This document shows positions 1 to 6,120 of a stretch of 7,894 bases of DNA, piece after piece; the stretch's first letter is position 1; each line of letters starts with the position of its first letter. The DNA is taken from NCBI RefSeq assembly GCF_008579165.1, contig NZ_BKCN01000034.1. One strand, 5' to 3'. The DNA is from Iodidimonas nitroreducens (GTDB lineage Bacteria > Pseudomonadota > Alphaproteobacteria > Sphingomonadales > Rhodothalassiaceae). Both the position numbers and the translations under genes were made by a program. The notes beneath the pieces are model-generated. The model made no database searches and was not told the origin of the DNA. It was given only the letters and a program-made list of their open reading frames with translations.

Positions 1-813
1 GGCGCCGAGTTGCGGCGCGCCGGAGACGAGACCCGCCGCGATGCCGGGGCCGAAGATCCCGAGCATGAAGATCGCAAGCGCGCCGAGCACGGTCGAAAGC
101 GCCTGCTCGATGGTGATGTCGCCGCCGGCGAAGGAAGCAGCAAAGGCGCCGAACAGGGTCGAACCGATGCCGACGATGACGGCGAGCACCATCAGTTTGA
201 TGCCGGCGGCAATCACGTTGCCGAGCACGCGTTCGGCAAGGAATGCGGTCTTGTTCCACAGCGCGAAAGGCACAAGCACGAAGCCCGCAAGCGTCGTCAG
301 CTTGAATTCGAGGATGGTGATGAAGAGCTGGATCGCGAGAATGAAGAAGGCCAGGAGCACGATGAGCCAGGCGACCATCAGCACGGCGATCTGCACGAAG
401 TTTTCGAAGAAGGCGATCGGGCCGATGAGGTCGCTGACTTCCGCCAGGAGCGGCTGCGCCGCGTCAAAGCCCGTCGCCGCGACAAAGCCGGGACGCATCA
501 AATCGGCGGCGCTGATCGGAGCGCCGGTGGCGCGCAAGCCAAGACCAGCGAAGGAATCGAAGATGACATTCGCGAGAAAGGCGAAATTGTTCAGGATGAA
601 GGCGAAGGCGCCGACATAAAGCACCTTGCGGATCAGCGCCGGGATGACCGCCTTGTCGTCGGCCAAGGCCCAGAAAAGCCCGGCAAGCGTGATGTCGATC
701 CCGATCAGGATGGTCGTGAGGAAGGCGACGTCCGGCGTCAGCAAGCCGAAGCCGGAATCGATATAGCTGACGAACGTATCCGTGAACTGATCGATGACGT
801 TGAGGTCGTCCAT
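1..813 (-). CDS. trbL: TrbL, VirB6-like conjugal transfer membrane protein (partial, 3' end outside window)
   Basis: TrbL/VirB6 is the polytopic inner-membrane protein of the mating-pair-formation channel. The start is the ATG at 813-811, with an AAAGGG ribosome-binding sequence a few bases upstream in the short gap after trbJ. The 271 visible codons begin MDDLNVIDQFTDTFVSYIDS, with hydrophobic segments around residues 28-50, 64-82, 138-168, 172-186, 199-226 and 240-262. The soluble stretch at about 85-130 lies in the usual periplasmic-loop position. Strong family signatures are the EFKLTTLAGFVLVPFALWNK block (169-188) and the FGPGIAAGLVSGAPQLGA block (254-271). The frame is still open at the window edge; family members commonly run past 400 residues, with a low-complexity Gly/Ala-rich tail that is missing here. 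No frame damage is seen. TrbF should follow. Confidence 0.95.
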   Translation of the reverse strand, partial: MDDLNVIDQFTDTFVSYIDSGFGLLTPDVAFLTTILIGIDITLAGLFWALADDKAVIPALIRKVLYVGAFAFILNNFAFLANVIFDSFAGLGLRATGAPISAADLMRPGFVAATGFDAAQPLLAEVSDLIGPIAFFENFVQIAVLMVAWLIVLLAFFILAIQLFITILEFKLTTLAGFVLVPFALWNKTAFLAERVLGNVIAAGIKLMVLAVIVGIGSTLFGAFAASFAGGDITIEQALSTVLGALAIFMLGIFGPGIAAGLVSGAPQLGA

Positions 814-829
814 CGCCTGTGCCCTTTGG

Positions 830-1555
830 TTAGCGCCGCGTATAGGCGTCGCCGTCGCCCATGAAGCGTGCGAAGCGGGCGCGGGCTTGCTCATGGGCGG
901 CGAGGCTCCGCGCACGCTCCAGCGCGTCGGCCCGGGCCGAAGCGGCAAGAAGCGTCTGAAGCTGCATGGTCTGCTTGGCGGCAAGCGCCGTGAGCTGATT
1001 GCCCGCCTGCGCTACCTGAAGATTGCCGACGGCGCCCTGGCTTTCGGCGATCAGGCCGTCGAGCGTCACCGTGTCGGCGCGGACCTGCCCGACCACTTCC
1101 GCCTGAACCTCCAGACTGTGCTTGAAGCCTTCGCGCGCCAGCGACCAGGATTCTCGCGCATCGGCGATGATCTGCGGGGTCGAGACGGCGGCGGCATATT
1201 GTTCGGGGAAGAGCCGGCGATATTCGCTGTCGATAATCGAGACCTGATAGGCGATGCCGCGAGCGATGATGATGAGATTGTCGAGACGGGCAAGCGAGGC
1301 CTGAAGATTGGGCGCGACGGAATTCGGCAGGCGCGTGAGGTTCTGCGCCTGATGGGCCAGCATCTGTGCCTCGTTGGCGAGTTGCTGAACCTGATTGTTG
1401 ATCTGCTGGAGCGTGCGCGCCGCAGTCAGGATGTTTTCGGCATGGTTGGCCGGGTCGTAGACGATATCGCCGAGGCCGAAGATGGCGTGGGCGTTCTGGA
1501 CCGGACCCAGGGTCAGGGCGATAGCGGCGACGGCCGCCAGGAGCTTACGTTTCAT
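830..1555 (-). CDS. trbJ: TrbJ, VirB5-like P-type conjugal transfer protein
   Basis: This 241-residue secreted protein is the TrbJ/VirB5-type periplasmic component thought to act at the pilus or its tip. A classic Sec signal peptide covers residues 1-24 (basic KRK start, hydrophobic core, AHA cleavage motif), after which the mature protein begins IFGLGDIVYDPANHAEN, the typical TrbJ N-terminus. The rest is largely helical and Gln/Ala-rich, with likely coiled coil around residues 45-75 (ARTLQQINNQVQQLANEAQ). There is no membrane anchor apart from the signal peptide. The ATG at 1555-1553 lies inside the end of trbE (11-bp overlap) and has a near-ideal GGAGG six bases upstream. The gene stops with TAA at 832-830, 16 bp before trbL. 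Length is normal for the family and the frame is intact. Confidence 0.95.
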   Translation of the reverse strand: MKRKLLAAVAAIALTLGPVQNAHAIFGLGDIVYDPANHAENILTAARTLQQINNQVQQLANEAQMLAHQAQNLTRLPNSVAPNLQASLARLDNLIIIARGIAYQVSIIDSEYRRLFPEQYAAAVSTPQIIADARESWSLAREGFKHSLEVQAEVVGQVRADTVTLDGLIAESQGAVGNLQVAQAGNQLTALAAKQTMQLQTLLAASARADALERARSLAAHEQARARFARFMGDGDAYTRR

Positions 1556-4010
1556 GAGATTCCTCCGTGTCAGAATGGTTTAGCGGTTGGGTTTGGGTCG
1601 CGATGAGGTCGGCCGCCCAATCGAGGCCGTTGGCACGCAGCCAGGAGTCCGCGAACTCCTCCTCGCCATGGGCGGCGATGAGTTCGTCCATCAGGGCATG
1701 GTCCTGCTTGGCCGAGGCGGCGGTGAAGGCGAGCGCGACGGTGCCGAGGCCGAGTTCGAACAGCCGATTGCCGAGGCGGGACTGGAAGTAGTAGTCGCGC
1801 TTTGGCACGGCTCGGGCGATGATCTCGATCTGCCGGTCGTTGAGGCCGAAAGCCTCGTAGACCGCTTTGGCCTGGGGCTCGATCGCCCGGTCATTGGGCA
1901 GAAAAATGCGGCTCGGGCAGCTCTCGATGATCGCCGGCGCGATGGAGCTGCCGGCGATGTCCGACAGGCCTTGTGTCGCGAACACGACCGAGACGTTCTG
2001 CTTGCGGAGCGTCTTCAGCCATTCGCGGATGCGCGCGGCGAAGGCCGGGTTGTCGAGGAAGAGCCAGGCCTCGTCGAGAATGAGCAGCGATGGGCGGCCG
2101 TCAAACTGCGCATCGAGGCGGTGGAAGAGATAGGTGAGCACGGGCAGAACCGCGCCCGCCTCGTGCATCAGCTCCTCCATCTCAAAGCATTGGACGGCGC
2201 CGAGCGTCAGGCGGTCATCATCGGCGTCGAGAAGCCGGCCATAGGGTCCTTCGAGCGTATAGGGCTGGAGCGCCTGTCGAAGCTCGGTACGCTGCAACAG
2301 CGTCGCCAGCCCCGTCAGCGTGCGTTCCGGTTGAGGCGCGGCGGCGAGATTCGAAAGCGCCGACCATGCCGCATCCTTGACTTCCGGCGTCACCACAACG
2401 CCTTCGTGTGCAAGAAGCCCGAGCACCCATTCGTGCGCGAAGGACCGCTCGCCGGTGAGATCAATTTTGGCGAACGGCTGGAAGGCGAGCGCGTGCTTGA
2501 CGCCGTCGTTGGCCGCCCCGAGGTCGAACCAGGCGCCGCCCATGCCGAGGACGGCGGCGCGCGCCGAGCCGCCCTTGTCGAAAATGGTGATCCGCGCGTC
2601 CTTATAGCGGCGAAACTGAAGTGCAATCAGGGCCAGCAGGACCGATTTGCCGGCGCCGGTCGGGCCGACGACAAGCGTGTGGCCGACATCGCCAAAATGC
2701 GTGACCAGCCGGAACGGCGTCGTGCCGTTGGTCCGGACCGTAATGAGCGGCGGGCCGCCCAAGTGTTCGTTGCGCGCCGGTCCTGCCCAGGTTGCCGACA
2801 GCGGCATCATATGGGCGAGGTTCAGCGTGTTGACCGGCGCGGCGCGCACATTGGCGTAGACATGGCCGGGCAAGGATGAGAGCCAGGCTTCGACCGCGTT
2901 GGCGCTCTCCTCGATCGTCGCGAAGCCGCGCCCGTCGATCACGCGCTGCGCGGCGCGCACCTTCTCGCGAATCGCAACCGCATCTTCGTCCCAGACGACA
3001 AAGGTCGTCGTGACATAGCCGTAGGAGACCAGATCGGCGCCAAGCTCCTGAAGCGCCGCGTCGGCGTCGGCCGCCTTATTGTCCGCGTCCGTATCGACCA
3101 GCGCCGACTGCTCGTTGGTCATCACCTCCTTGATGATGGCGGAGATCGACTTGCGCTTGGCGAACCACTGCCGGCGATAGCGCTTGACCGCCTTCTCGGC
3201 CGCCGCCTTGTCGAGGGGGATGAACCGCGTCATCCAGCGGTACTCGAAGCCAAGACCATTCAAGGCGTCGAGCAGCCCCGGCGTCGTCGAACCCGGAAAG
3301 CCGAGCACGGTCAGCACGCGAAGATGTGCCTCGCCAAGCATCGGCGTGAGGCCGCCGGTGAGCGATGTGTCAACCAGGACCGCATCGAGATAGGCCGGCG
3401 TCTCGGGAATAGTCACGGATAGGCGCCGGTTCGAGATGCAATTGTGCAGATAGGTCAGTGTCTGTTCGTCCGACAGCGGCGCCACTTCGGGCATGAGCTG
3501 TTCGAAAAGGTCGAGCGCCCGATCGGTCTTCTGGACGAAGGCGTCGAGATGGTCGCGATAGTCGAGGCCGCGGTGCTCGCCTTCGCTTTCGATCAAAAGC
3601 TGCTCGGCGCGGCCGATATTTTCGGCCGGCGGTAGATAGGCGAAGGTCAGGACATAGCCGCTCTCGAACAGCGCTCCGGACTCTTCGAATGCCGCGCGGC
3701 GCTCTTCGTCGACAAGGCGCGATACGGGGTCCGGAAAATTCGAATGCGGATAGTCCCGCGCGGGATGGCGCTCGGCTTCGAAGAAGAGCGCCCAGCCGGA
3801 GCCAAAGCGGCGCAGCACATTGTTGATCCGCGCGCACACGGCGACGAGCTCGGCTTCGGTGGCGCTTTCGAGATCGGGACCGCGAAACCGCGCCGAACGC
3901 TGGAACCCGCCGTCCTTGTTGAGGATGACGCCGGGCGCCACAAGGCAGGCCCAGGGGAGATAGTCGGCCAGCAGCGCCGGCCGGGCGCGGTATTCCGCCA
4001 GATTCAACAT
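1545..4010 (-). CDS. trbE: TrbE, VirB4-family conjugal transfer ATPase
   Basis: This intact 821-residue protein is the VirB4/CagE/TrbE ATPase that powers pilus assembly and substrate transfer at the inner membrane. The N-terminus MLNLAEYRARPALLADYLPW is characteristic of TrbE. The first 400 or so residues form the TrbE/CagE N-terminal region. The C-terminal ATPase domain has Walker A GPTGAGKS at 449-456, Walker B LLILDE at 642-647 (followed by AW) and the downstream FATQGLSDI segment (about 678-686). The ATG at 4010 is preferred over an upstream in-frame start at 4130: the extra 40 residues are Arg/Pro-rich, unlike the family, and would lie over trbD. The start overlaps trbD by 7 bp and the stop overlaps trbJ by 11 bp. 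Only a weak AAGGG lies upstream, so translation is probably coupled to trbD. No damage is seen. Confidence 0.97.
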   Translation of the reverse strand: MLNLAEYRARPALLADYLPWACLVAPGVILNKDGGFQRSARFRGPDLESATEAELVAVCARINNVLRRFGSGWALFFEAERHPARDYPHSNFPDPVSRLVDEERRAAFEESGALFESGYVLTFAYLPPAENIGRAEQLLIESEGEHRGLDYRDHLDAFVQKTDRALDLFEQLMPEVAPLSDEQTLTYLHNCISNRRLSVTIPETPAYLDAVLVDTSLTGGLTPMLGEAHLRVLTVLGFPGSTTPGLLDALNGLGFEYRWMTRFIPLDKAAAEKAVKRYRRQWFAKRKSISAIIKEVMTNEQSALVDTDADNKAADADAALQELGADLVSYGYVTTTFVVWDEDAVAIREKVRAAQRVIDGRGFATIEESANAVEAWLSSLPGHVYANVRAAPVNTLNLAHMMPLSATWAGPARNEHLGGPPLITVRTNGTTPFRLVTHFGDVGHTLVVGPTGAGKSVLLALIALQFRRYKDARITIFDKGGSARAAVLGMGGAWFDLGAANDGVKHALAFQPFAKIDLTGERSFAHEWVLGLLAHEGVVVTPEVKDAAWSALSNLAAAPQPERTLTGLATLLQRTELRQALQPYTLEGPYGRLLDADDDRLTLGAVQCFEMEELMHEAGAVLPVLTYLFHRLDAQFDGRPSLLILDEAWLFLDNPAFAARIREWLKTLRKQNVSVVFATQGLSDIAGSSIAPAIIESCPSRIFLPNDRAIEPQAKAVYEAFGLNDRQIEIIARAVPKRDYYFQSRLGNRLFELGLGTVALAFTAASAKQDHALMDELIAAHGEEEFADSWLRANGLDWAADLIATQTQPLNHSDTEESHET
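1562..1566 (-). promoter_or_regulatory. Ribosome-binding site of trbJ inside the trbE coding end
   Basis: Read on the minus strand this is GGAGG, six bases before the trbJ ATG at 1555. It lies within the last codons of trbE, so trbJ has its own strong Shine-Dalgarno sequence as well as translational coupling by the 11-bp overlap. A strong site here would suit a structural component needed in more copies than the ATPase upstream (inference). Confidence 0.75.
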
Positions 4011-4261
4011 GAGAGGTGACCCTTGTGGCGGGTATGGCGGATGAGGACCTGCATGAAGGCGGGGTCCTTGCGCGCGGCGTAGACGGCGGCCGCATGGCCG
4101 ACGATCCAGACGGCAAGTCCCGCGAGCCAAAGCTGGAGGCCAAGCCCGAGCGCCGCGGCGAGCGTGCCGTTGACGATCGCAACATTGCGCGGCGCGCCGC
4201 CCATCAGGATCGGCTCGGTGAGCGCGCGGTGAAGCGGAATCTCGAAGCCTTCGATGCTCAT
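4004..4261 (-). CDS. trbD: TrbD, VirB3-like conjugal transfer membrane protein
   Basis: This small inner-membrane protein of 85 residues matches TrbD/VirB3, the partner of the VirB4 ATPase at the base of the channel. The N-terminal stretch MSIEGFEIPLHRALTEPILM and the following GGAPRN motif (21-26) are the family signature. One long hydrophobic region at about residues 28-62, probably a hairpin or two close membrane spans, is followed by a short basic tail. The start is the ATG at 4261-4259, which shares an ATGA with the trbC stop, so expression is very probably by termination-reinitiation; no good Shine-Dalgarno sequence is seen. Its end overlaps the trbE start by 7 bp. Length and position are as expected. 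A longer open frame up to 4522 in the same phase is only read-through across trbC. Confidence 0.93.
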   Translation of the reverse strand: MSIEGFEIPLHRALTEPILMGGAPRNVAIVNGTLAAALGLGLQLWLAGLAVWIVGHAAAVYAARKDPAFMQVLIRHTRHKGHLSC

Positions 4262-4608
4262 GAAATCAGCGCTCCGCCGCCGAAGGAGAAGAAGGACAGG
4301 AAGAAGCTCGTCGCCGCGAAGGCGATGGAAAGCCCGAAAACGATCTGGATCAGCCGGCGGAAGCCGCCGCTCGATTCGCCGAAGGCAAGCGACAGGCCGG
4401 TGATGACGATGACGATGACGGCGATGATACGCGCGACCGGGCCTTCGATGGATTGAAGGATCTGGGTGAGCGGCGCCTCCCACGGCATGCCCGAACCGGC
4501 GGCGTGGGCCGCATCCGACCAAATGAGCGCCAGCCCCATAACAAGGCCGGCGAAGAGAGCCTGCCGGTACGGGAAACGGTCCAAAACATGAGGCGAAAAT
4601 GGATTCAT
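4258..4608 (-). CDS. trbC: TrbC, VirB2-like conjugal pilin
   Basis: This 116-residue propilin is of the TrbC/VirB2 type, the major subunit of the conjugative pilus. A long signal sequence with a basic start and a hydrophobic core (about residues 17-30) ends at an AHA motif, giving likely cleavage after residue 36 and a mature pilin of about 80 residues. The mature part has the two hydrophobic segments typical of the family (about 60-76 and 85-107), joined by a short polar basic loop (GESSGGFRR). In RP4 the mature pilin is cyclised by the peptidase TraF; no traF is visible here, so the same step is only inferred. The ATG at 4608 is chosen over an in-frame ATG at 4686 because it has an AGGGAG sequence at the right distance and avoids overlapping trbB. 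The TGA overlaps the trbD start by 4 bp. Confidence 0.93.
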   Translation of the reverse strand: MNPFSPHVLDRFPYRQALFAGLVMGLALIWSDAAHAAGSGMPWEAPLTQILQSIEGPVARIIAVIVIVITGLSLAFGESSGGFRRLIQIVFGLSIAFAATSFFLSFFSFGGGALIS

Positions 4609-4616
4609 ATGACGGT

Positions 4617-4622
4617 CTCCCT
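4617..4622 (-). promoter_or_regulatory. Ribosome-binding site deciding the trbC start
   Basis: On the minus strand this reads AGGGAG, eight bases before the ATG at 4608, in the 16-bp gap between trbB and trbC. It supports 4608 as the trbC start rather than the in-frame ATG at 4686, which lies inside the trbB coding sequence. Confidence 0.7.
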
Positions 4623-4624
4623 GG

Positions 4625-5606
4625 TCAGGCGGTTGGAACGAGGTGAACGGGCGTGAGCGGTGAAAGGCGGTAATCACCATCGGCATTGAGGCCTTCGAGC
4701 GCGGCGACCGTCTCGACGCGCCGGCCCGACCCGCGCCCTGTCAGGAAGACGACGATGTCGATCGCCTCGGCGATCAGCCGGCGTGGCACGGTGACGACGG
4801 CTTCCTGAATGAGCTGTTCGAGCCGAAAGAGCCCGGCATGGGCCGAGTTGGCGTGAAGCGTCGTGATCCCGCCGGGATGGCCCGTATTCCAGGCCTTCAG
4901 CATGTCGAGGGCTTCGGCCCCGCGCACTTCGCCGACGATGATCCGGTCGGGGCGCAGGCGCATCGTCGAGCGCACGAGATCGGCGAGCGAGGCGACGCCG
5001 GGTCTTGTCCTGAGACTGACCGCTGTCTTCCGCCGCGCAATGGAGCTCGCGCGTGTCCTCGATCAGGATCACCCGATCGCCGCCAGTCGCGACCTCGGCG
5101 AGGAGCGCGTTGACGAGCGTCGTCTTGCCCGAGCTCGTCCCGCCGACAACGACGATGTTCCTGCGCGCCTCGACAGCTTCTCGCAGCGCCTTCGCCTGCA
5201 GCGGCGTCATGATCCGCGCTTCCACATAATCGGCGAGGCGATAGAGCACGCGGGCGGGCTTGCGGATGGCGAAGCACGGCGCCGGCACCACCGGCGGCAG
5301 GAGCCCTTCGAAGCGCTCGCCGCTCTCGGGCAGTTCGGCCGAGACGACCGGGCGTTCGCGATGGCATTCCTGGCCAATATGGCTCGCCACCAGCCGGATA
5401 ATCCGCTCGGCCTCGGCGGCGCCGATCCGTGTCCCCGCGTCGATGCGCCCGTCGCCATGGCGATCGATCCACAGCCGGCCGTCGGGATTGACCATCACTT
5501 CGATGACGGCGGGGTCGGCCAGCGCCGCCGCAATCGCCGGTCCCATGGCGGTGCGCAGCATGGTGCGCTGGCGATCGACCGTACTGGCATGAAAGCGGTC
5601 AGCCAT
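4625..5606 (-). pseudogene. trbB: TrbB, VirB11-family conjugal transfer ATPase, interrupted by one frameshift
   Basis: TrbB is the hexameric VirB11/GspE-type cytoplasmic ATPase of the transfer apparatus. The first 194 codons (ATG at 5606, good GGAGG eight bases upstream) carry the N-terminal domain, Walker A GGTSSGKT at 155-162 and the Asp box LIEDTRE at 181-187. After HCAAED the frame fails and family sequence resumes one phase over, from 5020 down: VSLRTRPGVASLADLVRS, then RPDRIIVGEVRG (Walker B region) and GHPGGITTLHAN (His box), ending at the TGA at 4627-4625. One extra base among 5021-5024, most simply one G too many in the GG pair, accounts for it. Repaired, the protein is about 326 residues, a normal TrbB length. 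As written, translation runs out of frame to a stop at 4674, giving 310 residues without Walker B or His box. The start overlaps the upstream RHH gene by 8 bp. Sequencing error or a recent mutation are both possible. Confidence 0.9.
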
Positions 5607-6107
5607 GGTCTGCGCCTCCGTTTGGCTTGTTTTCGTCCGGAGAAGCGGCCTCTCTGATGGCCCGCAGGGCGTCGACCTCCTCCTGTGTAAAGAAGTCGTT
5701 CTCTTCCGCGCTCACCTCATCGAGCACGTCGCGGATCATGTTCTTGCCGCCGGCGAGGCGTCGCGCGAGCTGACCGATGAAATAGTCGAACCGCTCCTTG
5801 CCGAGCGCGCGGGCGGCGTCCTGGTCGGCGTTCGGCAATGGCGGCGTGACGGTGAGAAAGAAGCGAATAAAGAGCGCCAGCGTTTCGGTCGTGACCGAGA
5901 GATTGCGCTCCAGACGATCATATTGCCGGGTCATCCGGTCGAGCCGCCGGATGAGCGCGCCGTCGCGTTGGTCGTCGAACTCTTTCGAGAAGAAACCGAG
6001 AAGCGCCGCCTCGACACGGCTGCCTTGGTGACGCCCGGCCGCTTTGCGGCAATTTCAACCTTGTCGAAAAGCTCGTCTGAGACATGAACGTTGAGGCGGG
6101 GTTTCAT
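5599..6107 (-). pseudogene. CopG-like ribbon-helix-helix protein of trb operons, interrupted by one frameshift
   Basis: The N-terminus MKPRLNVHVSDELFDKVEIA, followed by AKRPGVTKAAV, has the beta-strand then helix-turn-helix pattern of ribbon-helix-helix DNA-binding proteins (CopG/Arc type). It starts at the ATG at 6107 with GGGAG seven bases upstream; a GTG at 6113 is a weaker alternative. After residue 31 the frame fails. It resumes one phase over at 6012 as EAALLGFFSKEFDDQRDGAL, then runs through MTRQYDRLERNLSVTTETLA (codon ATG at 5934) to the TGA at 5601-5599. One missing base around 6013-6017 (for example one G of a GTGGTC) explains it; the repaired protein would be about 169 residues. 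The roughly 110-residue C-terminal part has a hydrophobic helix (LALFIRFFLTVTPPLP) and an acidic end. Such genes recur between traG and trbB in alphaproteobacterial elements; autoregulation or a relaxosome role is inference. As written, only a 58-residue product from the first start is possible. Confidence 0.82.
5615..5619 (-). promoter_or_regulatory. Ribosome-binding site of trbB
   Basis: On the minus strand this is GGAGG, eight bases upstream of the trbB ATG at 5606 and inside the last codons of the RHH gene. It fixes the trbB start and indicates efficient initiation despite the 8-bp overlap. Confidence 0.7.
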
Positions 6108-6120
6108 GGACACGCTCCCT

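Noticed and set aside
10..864. A 284-codon plus-strand open frame, very rich in Asp, Glu, Arg and His, antisense to trbL
   Set aside because: It looks like an odd highly charged protein, but the composition is the expected reverse complement of hydrophobic TrbL codons. The minus strand gives an unmistakable TrbL.
794..1606. A 270-codon plus-strand open frame antisense to trbJ
   Set aside because: No domain or credible initiation context; the opposite strand has a signal-peptide-bearing TrbJ with an ideal ribosome-binding site.
1587..2879. A 430-codon plus-strand open frame antisense to trbE
   Set aside because: Charged low-information composition, no motif, and complete overlap with the intact TrbE ATPase domain.
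4011..4130. Possible 40-residue N-terminal extension of TrbE from an upstream in-frame start
   Set aside because: The extension is Arg/Pro-rich, unlike TrbE N-termini, and lies over trbD in another frame; MLNLAEYRARP at 4010 is the family start.
4381..4430. GATGAC/GATGA-like repeated triplets resembling a short tandem repeat
   Set aside because: They encode the Val/Ile-rich membrane segment of TrbC (repeated GTC/ATC codons on the minus strand), so codon repetition explains them.
4609..4686. Possible 26-residue N-terminal extension of TrbC
   Set aside because: It would start inside trbB and precede the signal peptide; the ATG at 4608 has the correctly spaced ribosome-binding sequence.
5016..5028. 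Programmed ribosomal frameshift in trbB
   Set aside because: No slippery heptamer and no obvious stem-loop at the site, and I know of no such recoding in TrbB. Two neighbouring genes have similar indels, which favours error or mutation.
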